Positions 1 through 8,496 of a stretch of 64,000 bases of DNA are shown here, one piece after another. Within the stretch, counting starts at the first letter, position 1. Each line of letters begins with the position of its first letter. The stretch is taken from contig CALIBQ010000043.1 in NCBI GenBank assembly GCA_938049385.1, forward strand, positions 1 through 64,000. The letters are read 5' to 3'. This stretch comes from an uncultured Anaerolineae bacterium (GTDB taxonomy: Bacteria; Chloroflexota; Anaerolineae; JACIWP01). Both the position numbers and the translations under genes were made by a program. Under the pieces are notes generated by a model. The model searched no databases, was not told the DNA's origin, and saw only the letters and a program-made list of their open reading frames with translations.

Positions 1-747
1 CTGGACGTGATTGCGCGCGAGACGCCGGGGTTTGTGGGTGCGGACCTGGAGAACCTGGTGAACGAGGCGGCTATCCTGGCGGCGCGGCGCAACAAGAAGG
101 CCATTGGCATGGCGGAACTGCAGGAGGCCATCGAGCGCGTCCTCACCGGGCCGGAGCGCAAGAGCCGGCTGTTGAGCAAGCGCGATCGAGAGATCGTCGC
201 CTACCACGAGGCCGGCCACGCCGTAGTCATGCATCACCTGCCCCTGGCCGACCCGGTCCACAAGGTCAGCATCATCTCGCGCGGCATGGCGCTCGGCTAC
301 ACCATAGGGCTTCCGGAAGACGACCGTATTCTCATGCCCCGCTCCAAATTCCATGACGAGATCGCCGGCCTGCTGGGCGGCCGCGTGGCGGAGGAACTGG
401 TATTTGGCGATGTGACCACCGGCGCTAGCAACGACCTGGAGAGGGCCACCGAATTGGCGCGCAAGATGGTCAAGGAATACGGCATGAGCGAGAAGCTCGG
501 TCCCATGACCTTTGGTCAGAAAGAAGAGCTGGTTTTCCTGGGGCGCGAGATCGCCGAACAGCGCGATTACAGCGAAGAGATCGCCCAGGAAATTGACCAG
601 GAGATCCAGAACATCGTGCACAGCGCGTACCAACGGGCACGACAAATCCTGACGGAGAAGCGGGATAAGCTGGAAGCCCTGGCGCGCACACTGCTGGAGA
701 AAGAGACCATCGAGCGCGAGGAATTCCTGGCGCTGATGGCGGCGTGA
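1..747 (+). CDS. ftsH: ATP-dependent zinc metalloprotease FtsH, C-terminal part
   Basis: The frame is open from the first base, so the N-terminal membrane part and most of the AAA+ ATPase lie before the window. About 248 residues are visible: the end of the AAA lid ([17 protein letters not shown]), then the M41 peptidase with zinc motif HEAGH (visible residues about 69-73) and the third ligand Asp in [11 protein letters not shown]. FtsH degrades misassembled or regulated membrane and cytosolic proteins at the inner face of the membrane. It ends in a normal C-terminal helical tail (FLALMAA) and is followed at once by a hairpin terminator. Identification is secure; only the start is missing. 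Confidence 0.97.
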   Translation: MDVIARETPGFVGADLENLVNEAAILAARRNKKAIGMAELQEAIERVLTGPERKSRLLSKRDREIVAYHEAGHAVVMHHLPLADPVHKVSIISRGMALGYTIGLPEDDRILMPRSKFHDEIAGLLGGRVAEELVFGDVTTGASNDLERATELARKMVKEYGMSEKLGPMTFGQKEELVFLGREIAEQRDYSEEIAQEIDQEIQNIVHSAYQRARQILTEKRDKLEALARTLLEKETIEREEFLALMAA

Positions 748-765
748 TGGGTTGGGACCACGAGA

Positions 766-795
766 ACGGGCAGGGCATTTGTCCCTGCCCGTGTA
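766..795 (+). terminator. Hairpin terminator after ftsH
   Basis: A perfect 10-bp inverted repeat (766-775 with 783-792, 7-base loop) lies 19 bases after the ftsH stop. The T-rich tail is short (GTATCTTG), so termination may be partial. Confidence 0.6.
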
Positions 796-834
796 TCTTG
801 TGCGGCGGTGAACACTTGTGAGGAGAACGAGAGG

Positions 835-1425
835 ATGATCCTTGTCCTTGCCCTGTTCCTGGCGCTGTTGGCCGCCGTGCTGACCGGCGGGAAACTGCGC
901 CGGCTGGCGAACCTCCCTCTGCACGCCGCATGGCTGGCCCTGCTGGGCTTTGGCCTCCAGATATACATCATTTATGAGCCGGAGACCACGGCGCGCGGCT
1001 GGCTGAGCATCCACACCCTGGCCCTGATATTCTCGTACCTGCTCTTGCTGGCCTTCGTATGGCTGAACCGCCGGCTCCCCGGCATGCCCATCATTGCCCT
1101 GGGCCTGCTGATGAACCTGACGGTGATGCTGGCCAACGGCGGCTATATGCCTATCTCCCCGGAGGCGGTCCAGCGCGTCGGGCATGAGTACGAACTGCAG
1201 AGCACCGAACCCGGCGCGCGCTTGAAGTACACCAAGGACATCCTCCTGCCGCGCGAGCAGACGCGGCTCTGGTTCCTGTCGGATGTGTTCGTAATCCCGC
1301 CGCCTTTCCCCATCCCGACCGTATTCAGCCCGGGCGACGCTGTGCTGGCACTGGGCGTCTGGCTGTTGGTGCTGACGGCGAGCCACTCCGCCCGATGGGA
1401 TGCCCCGCCGGCGAAAGCGGCGTGA
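835..1425 (+). CDS. DUF5317 family membrane protein
   Basis: 196 residues with about five hydrophobic segments (starting MILVLALFLALLAAV), matching the small integral membrane proteins grouped as DUF5317, whose function is unknown. The frame is open from a GTG at 808, but the ATG at 835 has AGGAGAACGAGAGG directly upstream and starts on the first membrane helix, so I take 835. It lies between the ftsH terminator and truD. No catalytic motif is visible; a loop around residues 115-150 carries charged residues. Family assignment is from memory of the N-terminal and central pattern. Confidence 0.75.
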   Translation: MILVLALFLALLAAVLTGGKLRRLANLPLHAAWLALLGFGLQIYIIYEPETTARGWLSIHTLALIFSYLLLLAFVWLNRRLPGMPIIALGLLMNLTVMLANGGYMPISPEAVQRVGHEYELQSTEPGARLKYTKDILLPREQTRLWFLSDVFVIPPPFPIPTVFSPGDAVLALGVWLLVLTASHSARWDAPPAKAA

Positions 1426-1528
1426 CCCAGGAGCAGGCACACAACAGTCCCCTCCTTTGTAACTGTGGTTCAGCGGCGGTTTTTGTCTCTGGTTGGAACG
1501 CCAACTCTATCCTTGGGGGTACATCGGC

Positions 1529-2812
1529 ATGGCGAACGAGACGCCGGCCCCATCATTGTGGCTGACCCGGGATTTACCCGGCACGGGCGGCCGCATTAAA
1601 GTGGAATACGAGGACTTCCAGGTGACGGAAATCCCCCTGTACGATCCCTGCGGACAGGGGGAGCATACCTTTTTTGAGATTGAGAAGCGCGGCCTGCCAA
1701 CAATGCGGGCGGTGGAGGAGATCGCACGGGCACTGCGGGTGCGGCCGTTTCAGATCGGCTTCGCCGGCCTGAAAGATGCCCATGCCGTGACCCGGCAGGT
1801 GCTGTCGGTGGAGCGTGTGCCGCCGGAGCGCGTGCTGGCGCTGGAACTGCCCAGCATTCGCATCTTATGGGCCAAACGGCATACCAACAAGCTCAAGCAG
1901 GGGCACCTGGCCGGCAACCGTTTCGTCATCCGCATCCGGGATGTGCCGCCCGATGCCCTGGAGCGGGCGCGCCCCATCCTGGAAACGCTTCAGCGCCGCG
2001 GGGTGCCCAATTACTTCGGCGAACAGCGCTTCGGCCGGCGCAGGGACACCCATCTCCTGGGCCGCGCCATCCTGCGGGGGGATGCCGAGGCATTCCTGCA
2101 GGAATTCCTGGGCCGGCCTCAACCGGACGAACTGCCGGCCGTGCTGGAGGCGCGCCGGCTGTACGATGCCGGCCAGCTCCAGGCGGCTCTGCATGCCTGG
2201 CCGCCCCAGTTCCATGAGGAGCGCCGGGCGCTGGAAGTGCTCCTGCGGTCGCCGGCGGCCGAAGCGCCGGAACGCGCCCTGCATTCGGTTTCCAAGCGCC
2301 TGCGCCGTTTCTTTGTCTCCGCCTACCAGTCCTACCTATTCAACCGCGTCATGGCAGAACGCCTGGAGACGCTGGATATTTTGTTCGCCGGCGATGTGGC
2401 CTACAAGCATGACAGCGGCGGCGCCTTCCTGGTGGAGGACCCGGCCGCGGAACAGCCGCGCGCCGACCGCTTCGAGATCAGCCCCTCCGGGCCGCTGTAC
2501 GGCTACCGCATGCTGATGGCGGAGGGCCGGCAGGGAGAGCTGGAGCGCCGGGTGCTGGCCGAAGAGGGCCTGACGCTGGAGGACTTCAAACGCGCCGAGG
2601 GACTGCGGCTGAAAGGCGGCCGCCGGCCCCTGCGCTTCCCCATCCAGGACGTTGAAATATGGTATGATGAGGGCCTGATGCTGGCGTTCACCCTGCCGCC
2701 GGGCTGTTACGCCACCAACGTGCTGGCCGAAGTGATGAAAGGCTCTGGAGAGACAGGCGCAGAACAGGAGGAGATGGGGCCGGAGCTGTCGGAGGAAGAG
2801 GGCGAGATATGA
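1529..2812 (+). CDS. truD: tRNA pseudouridine(13) synthase TruD
   Basis: 427 residues. TruD isomerises uridine 13 of tRNA-Glu and others to pseudouridine. The family signature FAGLKDAHAVTRQ is present, with the catalytic Asp at about residue 83, as are NYFGEQRFG (about 157-165) and the TRUD insertion domain in the second half. The C-terminal LPPGCYATNVLAEVMK is typical. The open frame begins at a TTG (1493), but ATG 1529 gives a normal family N-terminus and follows a GGGGGT ribosome site. The stop overlaps the next start by 4 bases (ATGA), implying translational coupling with the Lon-domain gene. Confidence 0.93.
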   Translation: MANETPAPSLWLTRDLPGTGGRIKVEYEDFQVTEIPLYDPCGQGEHTFFEIEKRGLPTMRAVEEIARALRVRPFQIGFAGLKDAHAVTRQVLSVERVPPERVLALELPSIRILWAKRHTNKLKQGHLAGNRFVIRIRDVPPDALERARPILETLQRRGVPNYFGEQRFGRRRDTHLLGRAILRGDAEAFLQEFLGRPQPDELPAVLEARRLYDAGQLQAALHAWPPQFHEERRALEVLLRSPAAEAPERALHSVSKRLRRFFVSAYQSYLFNRVMAERLETLDILFAGDVAYKHDSGGAFLVEDPAAEQPRADRFEISPSGPLYGYRMLMAEGRQGELERRVLAEEGLTLEDFKRAEGLRLKGGRRPLRFPIQDVEIWYDEGLMLAFTLPPGCYATNVLAEVMKGSGETGAEQEEMGPELSEEEGEI

Positions 2813-3471
2813 CGACAGAGCTTCCCTTGTTCCCACTACACACGGTCTTTTTCCCGCGCATGCTGATGCCCCTGCATATCTTTGAGGACCGCTACAAAGT
2901 TATGGTGGAATACTGCATGCGCCATGGGCGGCCGTTCGGCATTGTCCTCATCCGCTCAGGCCATGAGGTGGGAGGGCCGGCGGAGCCGTTCGATATCGGC
3001 ACGCGGGCCAAAATCCTGCGGGTCATCGAGATGGAAGACCATACCAAGCATATTATCGTGCGCGGCCTGGACCGCTTCATCATCCGCGAAATCCGGGAAA
3101 CGGAGCCCTACCTGGTGGGTGAGGTGGATGAGTTCCCCCTGCTCACGGAAGGTGTGGACGAGGCTCTGCTAGCACGGGTGGAGATCCGCTTCTACCGCTA
3201 TCTGCGCCTGCTCAAAGAGGCGCAGGGGCTTTCCATCACGATCAGCAACCTGCCTGAGGACGCCGAAGGGGTGGCGTGGATGGTGGCCTGGGGACTGCAG
3301 GTGGACCTGGCCGAACGGCAGGCCCTGCTCAGCCTGCCGCGCTTGCAGGACATCCTGCTCAAGGAGGAGGCTCTCCTGCGCAAAGAGGTCGAAATCCTGC
3401 AGATGCTGACGCTGGAGCAGGTGAAGCGGCGCATGCCGCCGGCGGAAATGGGGTATCTATCGTTCAACTGA
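2809..3471 (+). CDS. Free-standing Lon N-terminal (substrate-binding) domain protein
   Basis: 220 residues matching the LON substrate-binding domain: LPLFPLHTVFFPRMLMPLHIFEDRY near the start (cited only in part as the family hallmark LPLFPL...LPLHIFE), followed by the helical segment usual before the AAA+ domain of Lon. There is no ATPase or protease domain, so this is the stand-alone bacterial type whose exact role is unsettled; protein quality control or adaptor function is a guess. It is coupled to truD by a 4-base overlap and is followed 29 bases later by cobO. Confidence 0.88.
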   Translation: MTTELPLFPLHTVFFPRMLMPLHIFEDRYKVMVEYCMRHGRPFGIVLIRSGHEVGGPAEPFDIGTRAKILRVIEMEDHTKHIIVRGLDRFIIREIRETEPYLVGEVDEFPLLTEGVDEALLARVEIRFYRYLRLLKEAQGLSITISNLPEDAEGVAWMVAWGLQVDLAERQALLSLPRLQDILLKEEALLRKEVEILQMLTLEQVKRRMPPAEMGYLSFN

Positions 3472-3500
3472 ACGCCTATATTTCCGAGAGGAAGCAGACC

Positions 3501-4028
3501 ATGCCGCTGGAACGGGGATTGGTGCAGGTGTATACTGGGGACGGCAAGGGCAAGACCACCGCGGCGCTGGGGCTGGCCCTGCGCGCCGCCGGCCACGGCC
3601 TGCGGGTGCACATCGTGCAGTTCATGAAAGGGTGGATGGAAGCCGGCGAGCACCAGGCGGTGGAATACCTGCCGACCATCACCCTGGCCCGTTTCGGGCA
3701 TCGCGGGTTCGTGCATCCCAAGCATCCCCGTCCTGAGGATTTTGCGCAGGCGCGGCTGGCGCTGGAGGAGGGCCGGCGGGCCATGCAAAGCGGCGAGGTG
3801 GATATCCTCATCCTGGACGAGGTCATCACTGCCCTGTCGTTCGGCCTGGTGTCACTGGAAGATGTCCTGAGACTGCTGGATGAGCGTCCTCCGCATATGG
3901 AGCTGGTGCTGACCGGCCGCGACGCGCCGGAGGAGCTGTGCCGGCGTGCCGACCTGGTCACCGAAATGTGTGCCCGCAAGCATCCCTTTGCGCAGGGCAT
4001 CCAGGCCCGGCGGGGCATTGAGTACTGA
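3501..4028 (+). CDS. cobO: Cob(I)yrinic acid a,c-diamide adenosyltransferase
   Basis: 175 residues, the usual CobO/BtuR length. The enzyme transfers adenosyl from ATP to the cobalt of corrinoids. The P-loop GDGKGKTTAA is at residues 13-22, HIVQFMKG at about 37-44, DEVITAL in the middle, and the family end TEMCARKHPFAQGIQARRGIEY is intact. The open frame runs upstream to 3276 within the previous gene; ATG 3501 with GAGAGGAAG in front is the natural start. No other cobalamin genes are nearby, so this is probably a salvage or housekeeping copy. Confidence 0.93.
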   Translation: MPLERGLVQVYTGDGKGKTTAALGLALRAAGHGLRVHIVQFMKGWMEAGEHQAVEYLPTITLARFGHRGFVHPKHPRPEDFAQARLALEEGRRAMQSGEVDILILDEVITALSFGLVSLEDVLRLLDERPPHMELVLTGRDAPEELCRRADLVTEMCARKHPFAQGIQARRGIEY

Positions 4029-4105
4029 GGATTCTGAGGCAACTGCTACCAGTATGGGTCGTGCACGGGGGCCGGCCTGGTTTCGCCGAAAGCCGCCCCT
4101 GATGG

Positions 4106-4111
4106 TATAAT
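4106..4111 (+). promoter_or_regulatory. -10 box of the yebC-ruvC promoter
   Basis: A perfect TATAAT lies 65 bases before yebC in a 147-base intergenic gap. I see no good -35 at the expected spacing (around 4083-4088), so the promoter call rests on the -10 and position. Confidence 0.5.
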
Positions 4112-4175
4112 ATCATTTGGAAAGCGAGGCCGATGGCGGCTTTCGAACGGGCGTTCATTATATGGAGGATACCCT

Positions 4176-4931
4176 ATGTCGGGACATTCTAAATGGTCTA
4201 CCATTAAGCGGAAGAAGGGCGCGCAGGATGCCAAGCGCGGGCAGTTGTTCACCAAGCTGGGGAAGGAGATCGAGATAGCCGCCCGCGAAGGGCCTGACCC
4301 CGAGTTTAACTTCAAACTGCGCATGGTGATTGAGAAGGCCAAGGCCGCCAACATGCCGCGCGAGAACATCGAGCGGGCCATCCGGCGCGGCGCCGGCCTG
4401 GAGAAGGGCGCGGCGGCCCTGGAAGAGCTGGTGTACGAGGGCTACGGTCCCAACGGGGTGGCCCTGATGATGAGTGTGGTTACCGACAACCGCAACCGGG
4501 CGGTGGCGGAAATCCGCCGGCTCCTCACCCGCAGCGGCGGAAGCTTGGGCGAGTCGGGCTGTGTGGCTTGGCTCTTCGACCAGAAGGGCCTCATCACCGT
4601 GCCGCTGGATGGCCAGGACCCCGACGAAGTGGCGATGATGGCCATTGACGCCGGCGCGGAGGACGTCAACATCAGCGACGACGTGGTGGAAGTCTATACC
4701 AAGCCCGATGAGCTTCACAAGGTGCGCGAGGCGCTGACATCCGCCGGCCTGCAGGTGGAGAACGCCCAGCTCCTGATGAAGCCCAAATCCACTGTTACGC
4801 TGGACGAAGAGGCCGCACTCAAGACCCTGCGCCTGATCGAGGCTCTCGAAGAGCTGGACGACGTGCAGGAAGTATATTCCAATCTGGAGCTGACGGACGA
4901 ACTGCTGGCCAAGTACGAGGAGCAGGGATAA
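4176..4931 (+). CDS. yebC: YebC/PmpR family (TACO1-like) protein
   Basis: 251 residues, full length. The N-terminus MSGHSKWSTIKRKKG and the segments RNRAVAEIR and SGCVAWLFDQKG are family hallmarks. Members were first described as DNA-binding regulators; recent work ties them to relief of ribosome stalling at proline stretches. The start has GGAGG 7 bases upstream. ruvC follows with its start codon immediately after the stop, the widespread yebC-ruvC arrangement. Confidence 0.95.
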   Translation: MSGHSKWSTIKRKKGAQDAKRGQLFTKLGKEIEIAAREGPDPEFNFKLRMVIEKAKAANMPRENIERAIRRGAGLEKGAAALEELVYEGYGPNGVALMMSVVTDNRNRAVAEIRRLLTRSGGSLGESGCVAWLFDQKGLITVPLDGQDPDEVAMMAIDAGAEDVNISDDVVEVYTKPDELHKVREALTSAGLQVENAQLLMKPKSTVTLDEEAALKTLRLIEALEELDDVQEVYSNLELTDELLAKYEEQG

Positions 4932-5441
4932 TTGCGGGTGCTGGGCATTGACCCGGGCACGGCCATCACCGGCTACGGCGTGGTGGAGGAAAGGGCCGGC
5001 GAGCTTTCTCTGGTGGAGTACGGGGTGATCCGTACTTCCCCGGAGGAAGAACTGCCGGCCCGGCTGGAAACGATTTATCAGGCTGTGCAAGGGTTGATTA
5101 CTCGGTTGGCGCCGGCGGCTGTGGCGGTCGAGGCGCTCTTCTTCAACACCAATGTGCGCACTGCGTTTGCTGTGGGGCAGGCACGGGGAGTCTGCCTGCT
5201 GGCGGCCGCGCAGGCGCACCTGCCGGTCTATGAGTATACACCCCTGCAGGTCAAGCAGGCCGTGGTCGGCTATGGGCGCGCCGAAAAACAGCAGATTCAA
5301 GAAATGGTGCGCCTGATACTGCACCTGGAAGATATCCCGCGCCCGGACGATGCGGCCGATGCCGTCGCCGTTGCTATCTGTCACCATCACATGTGGCGGA
5401 TGCAGGCGCTCACCGACACCGCACTGCACGAAATTGAGTAA
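4932..5441 (+). CDS. ruvC: Crossover junction endodeoxyribonuclease RuvC
   Basis: 169 residues. RuvC is the Holliday-junction resolvase. The start is TTG directly abutting the yebC stop. The RNase-H-fold acidic residues are visible: Asp in GIDPGTAITGYG (residue 6), Glu in VEALFF (about 66), and the pair in PDDAADAVAVA near 138-141. ruvA is two genes downstream, separated by a response regulator; ruvB is not in the window. Confidence 0.95.
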   Translation: MRVLGIDPGTAITGYGVVEERAGELSLVEYGVIRTSPEEELPARLETIYQAVQGLITRLAPAAVAVEALFFNTNVRTAFAVGQARGVCLLAAAQAHLPVYEYTPLQVKQAVVGYGRAEKQQIQEMVRLILHLEDIPRPDDAADAVAVAICHHHMWRMQALTDTALHEIE

Positions 5442-5450
5442 GGGGTCAGC

Positions 5451-6167
5451 ATGGCCGGCAAGTATCGCCTTCTGGTGGTGGAAGACGAGCGCCCACTGCG
5501 CAACCTGGTGGTGAATGCCCTGATCTCCGCCGGCTATGAGGTCTTCGGCGTCCCCGACGGCCTCCAGGCCATGGAGTTTTTCACCCAGAACCATGTGGAC
5601 ATGGTCATCCTCGATATCATCATGCCCCATGTGGACGGCATCCAGGTCTGCCACTGGATACGTCAGCGTTCGGACGTGCCCATCGTTATGCTGACGGCTC
5701 TGGACCGCACGGAGGATGTGGTGGCGGGGTTTGAGGCCGGCGCCGACGATTACATCACCAAACCTTTCACCTTCGAGGAACTGCGGGCGCGCATCGAGGC
5801 CATTTTCCGGCGCATGGAATGGATGGCGCGCCGGCGCCCTCGCAGTGTGCTTTCCTACGGGACACTGACCGTGGACCCCAACGCACACCGCGTGATGCTC
5901 GCCGGCGAGGAAGTGCATGTTACCCCGATGGAGTTCGAGCTGTTATATTATTTGATGGGCCGCGCCGGCGAGGCGGTCCCCAAGGAGACGCTCTTCCGCG
6001 AGGTGTGGGGCTACGAGTACGTGGAAGGCCTGAACCTGGTGGAGGTGGCGGTACGCCGGCTGAGGGAAAAGATCGAACCAGACCCTTCCCGCCCAGCATA
6101 TATTCAGACGGTGCGGGGCATCGGATACCGCTTTGTCCCGCCGGAAGCGCAGGGAGCGTCGTCATGA
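5451..6167 (+). CDS. OmpR/PhoB-family response regulator (orphan)
   Basis: 238 residues. The receiver domain covers about 5-120: acidic pocket VVEDE, phospho-acceptor Asp in MVILDIIMP (about residue 53), Thr in MLTA, Lys in ITKPF. The C-terminal winged helix covers about 135-235, ending IQTVRGIGYRF. No sensor kinase lies beside it. It sits 9 bases after ruvC and overlaps ruvA by 4 bases (ATGA), so it is translated as part of the Holliday-junction operon. Its signal and targets cannot be read from the sequence. Confidence 0.95.
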   Translation: MAGKYRLLVVEDERPLRNLVVNALISAGYEVFGVPDGLQAMEFFTQNHVDMVILDIIMPHVDGIQVCHWIRQRSDVPIVMLTALDRTEDVVAGFEAGADDYITKPFTFEELRARIEAIFRRMEWMARRRPRSVLSYGTLTVDPNAHRVMLAGEEVHVTPMEFELLYYLMGRAGEAVPKETLFREVWGYEYVEGLNLVEVAVRRLREKIEPDPSRPAYIQTVRGIGYRFVPPEAQGASS

Positions 6168-6745
6168 TTCACGCGATACGCGGCCGGCTCCGGGGTCGCG
6201 GCCGGCAGTACATGGTGGTGGACATTGGCCCGTTGGACCTGGTGGTGCACGTGCCGGCCTCCCTTCTGGAGGCGGAGTGGGACATCGGCGACGCCGTTGA
6301 GCTGTTCACCTACCTCCATGTGCGGGAGAACGAGTGGACGCTGTACGGCTTCGAGTCTCAGGAACAGCGCCGGCTGTTCGAGCTTCTGCTGGAAGTGAAC
6401 GGCATTGGTCCCCGCCTGGCCCTTTCCATCCTCTCGTCTTTCTCGCCGGAGGTGCTGGTCAGTGCCATTGCCCAGGGAAATGCGGATGTCATCGCCCGCG
6501 CCCCCGGCGTCGGGCATAAAGCGGCACAGCGGGTAGTCCTGCATCTGCAGGATAAGCTGGAGTTGGTAGGCATCGCCGGCGCGGAGCTGGCCGGCGGCGA
6601 AGCTGATGCCGAACTCGTGGAGGCCCTGCGCTCGCTGGGCTATAATGTGGTGGAAGCCCAGCGGGTGGTGCAGATGCTCCCCAAGGATGTCACCGATTTG
6701 GAAGAGCGTCTCCGGCTGGCATTGATGCAGTTGGGACGCTCCTGA
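6164..6745 (+). CDS. ruvA: Holliday junction DNA helicase subunit RuvA
   Basis: 193 residues. RuvA binds four-way junctions and loads RuvB. Visible are the N-terminal OB fold ([13 protein letters not shown]...), two helix-hairpin-helix motifs (LEVNGIGPRLAL near 82-93 and APGVGHKAAQRVV near 111-123) and the C-terminal domain (ELVEALRSLGYN). The ATG start overlaps the regulator stop. The same frame is open upstream inside the regulator gene, but that part is not family-like. It converges on mnmE with a 6-base gap. Confidence 0.95.
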   Translation: MIHAIRGRLRGRGRQYMVVDIGPLDLVVHVPASLLEAEWDIGDAVELFTYLHVRENEWTLYGFESQEQRRLFELLLEVNGIGPRLALSILSSFSPEVLVSAIAQGNADVIARAPGVGHKAAQRVVLHLQDKLELVGIAGAELAGGEADAELVEALRSLGYNVVEAQRVVQMLPKDVTDLEERLRLALMQLGRS

Positions 6746-6751
6746 GCCGAT

Positions 6752-8140
6752 TCACTTCCCGATGCAGAACTCGCTGAAAATGCGATCCAACAGTTCCTCG
6801 TCCGCTGTCTCCCCCGTGATCTGCCCTAACGCATCCAGCGCTTCCGACAGGTCAATACTGATGCAGTCTGCCGGCAGGCCCTGCACATAGGATGCGCGCG
6901 CGGCGCGCACGCTCTCCAATGCAGTGGACAGCGCCTGCTTGTGGCGCGGACTGCTGACCACGGCCTCGTTCTGCGGCATGACATGGCCGCCGAGCACCAT
7001 ATCCAGGATGCGCTCTTCCAGTTCGGGCAGGCCCTGGCCGGTGAGAGCGGAAATATGGACGCGCGGCCGACCAGCGGGCAGGGCACTTTCGTCCAGCGCT
7101 TGCGGTAGGTCGCATTTATTGATGACGATGAGCGCCGGCCGCTCCCCCAACAGCTCCAGGATAGCCTGGTCCTGGGGCTGGAGGGGCATACTGCCGTCCA
7201 CCACCGCCAGCACCAGGTCGGCCGTCTCCAGGGCGGCGCGACTGCGCTCCATGCCCAATTCCTCGATGGGATCGCGCGGGGCACGGTCCAGGCCGGCGGT
7301 GTCCACCAGCACCAGCGGGATGCCCTGCAGGTTCAATGTTTCTTCGACGGTGTCGCGTGTTGTGCCGGGGATGGGGGTAACGATGGCGCGGTTGGTGCGC
7401 AGGAGGGCGTTCAGCAGGCTGGATTTGCCCACGTTCGGCCGGCCGATGATGGCGGTGCGGATGCCCTGCCGGTAAATGATGCCGCGGTCGGCCGTTTCCA
7501 GGAGATGGACCAGCTCCCGCTCGATATGCCCCAGCTCTGTGCCTACATCTATCTGGGGTATCTCGTCTTCCGGGAAATCTATGCTGGCGACCACATGCGC
7601 TTGGACGCCCAGCAGACGCTGGCGCAGGGCGCGGACCCGTCCGGAAAGCGCGCCGCTGAGCTGTCCGACAGCCACCTGAAGGCCGGCGGAGGTCCTGGCC
7701 CGCACGATGTCCAACACGGCCTCGGCCTGGGCGAGGTCCATGCGGCCGTTGAGGAAGGCGCGCAGGGTGAATTCGCCAGGGCCGGCCAGCCGCGCGCCGG
7801 CCAGCAGACACAGCTCCAGCACCCTGCGGGTGGCCACAATCCCTCCGTGGCAGTTGATCTCGACGACGTCCTGCCGGGTGTAAGTATGGGGTGCCGGCAT
7901 GAAGCTGACCAGCACCTCGTCCACTTTCTGACCGCTGGCCGGGTCAATGATATGGCCGAGGATGAGCTGGCGCGGCGGCAGGTCGGCGTCGGCGCGTTTG
8001 CCGGCCGGCCTGAACAAGCGCCGCAGGATGCCGGCGCTCTCCGGGCCGCTCAGGCGCACGATGCCGATGCCCCCCTCGCCCAGTGGTGTGGAGATGGCAG
8101 CAATCGTATCATCCAGGCTGTAGGACAGGCCGCGAGCCAT
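6752..8140 (-). CDS. mnmE: tRNA modification GTPase MnmE
   Basis: 462 residues. With MnmG it installs the carboxymethylaminomethyl group on wobble U34 of tRNAs. The tetrahydrofolate-binding N-domain begins DDTIAAISTPLGEGGIG; the G domain has P-loop GRPNVGKSSL (about 229-238), switch region DTAGL and NKCD; the protein ends FCIGK, the C-terminal Cys motif needed for the reaction. ATG 8140 with GGGG upstream fits the family start; an upstream in-frame ATG (8251) would add 37 unrelated residues. mnmG is not in the window. Confidence 0.96.
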   Translation of the reverse strand: MARGLSYSLDDTIAAISTPLGEGGIGIVRLSGPESAGILRRLFRPAGKRADADLPPRQLILGHIIDPASGQKVDEVLVSFMPAPHTYTRQDVVEINCHGGIVATRRVLELCLLAGARLAGPGEFTLRAFLNGRMDLAQAEAVLDIVRARTSAGLQVAVGQLSGALSGRVRALRQRLLGVQAHVVASIDFPEDEIPQIDVGTELGHIERELVHLLETADRGIIYRQGIRTAIIGRPNVGKSSLLNALLRTNRAIVTPIPGTTRDTVEETLNLQGIPLVLVDTAGLDRAPRDPIEELGMERSRAALETADLVLAVVDGSMPLQPQDQAILELLGERPALIVINKCDLPQALDESALPAGRPRVHISALTGQGLPELEERILDMVLGGHVMPQNEAVVSSPRHKQALSTALESVRAARASYVQGLPADCISIDLSEALDALGQITGETADEELLDRIFSEFCIGK

Positions 8141-8204
8141 GATTATCCCCCCAATTGGTGTGGTGCACCCATGCAGGGTTGAAACCGATGACCCTATCCT
8201 CCGG

Positions 8205-8228
8205 CCCCTTCCCCGCATAAGGAAGGGG
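8205..8228. repeat. CCCCTTCC/GGAAGGGG hairpin, copy 1
   Basis: An 8-bp perfect inverted repeat (8205-8212 with 8221-8228) with loop CCGCATAA. A closely similar but longer hairpin occurs at 23862-23893, also in the 5' leader of a minus-strand gene. Confidence 0.6.
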
Positions 8229-8311
8229 AACGCCGGCGGGTGGAGATGCAAGCCTCCGCCAGACGGCTGTTACCAGCAGTCTCATGCTCCAAGCTCCGCT
8301 TCCTGCGAATC

Positions 8312-8317
8312 ATTATA
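8312..8317 (-). promoter_or_regulatory. -10 box for mnmE
   Basis: TATAAT on the minus strand, about 170 bases before the mnmE start; no convincing -35 at 17-bp spacing (TTCGGC at 8335-8340). If used, the mRNA has a leader carrying the hairpin at 8205-8228. Confidence 0.45.
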
Positions 8318-8404
8318 CCATTGGCCGGCGTTTCGCCGAAGCCCGCGCCTTGGCAACTGCCGCACGATGGAACTATGCGAGATTGATACATCACGTAGAA
8401 ATCA

Positions 8405-8433
8405 TTGACTTATCCATGATAATATGCTATAAT
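8405..8433 (+). promoter_or_regulatory. Sigma-70-type promoter for the TauE/SafE gene
   Basis: TTGACT (8405-8410), 17-bp spacer, TATAAT (8428-8433). Transcription would start near 8440, giving a leader of about 57 bases. Confidence 0.8.
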
Positions 8434-8496
8434 TGTGCCGGCATTCACATTCTGGGCGGCCGCTGTGTATCACCAACCAAAAGGAGCAAGAACATC

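Larger units (their letters stand above)
8141..8404. other. Intergenic leader between mnmE and the TauE exporter
   Basis: Together with 8405-8496 this is 356 bases without a gene. It holds the mnmE leader (a -10 at 8312-8317 minus and a C/G hairpin at 8205-8228) and the exporter promoter at 8405-8433. I see no small gene. Confidence 0.6.

Noticed and set aside
4158-5918. 586-codon open frame on the minus strand across yebC-ruvC-regulator
   Set aside because: Antisense to three certain genes; composition is His/Gln/Gly-rich shadow sequence from high GC, with no family pattern.
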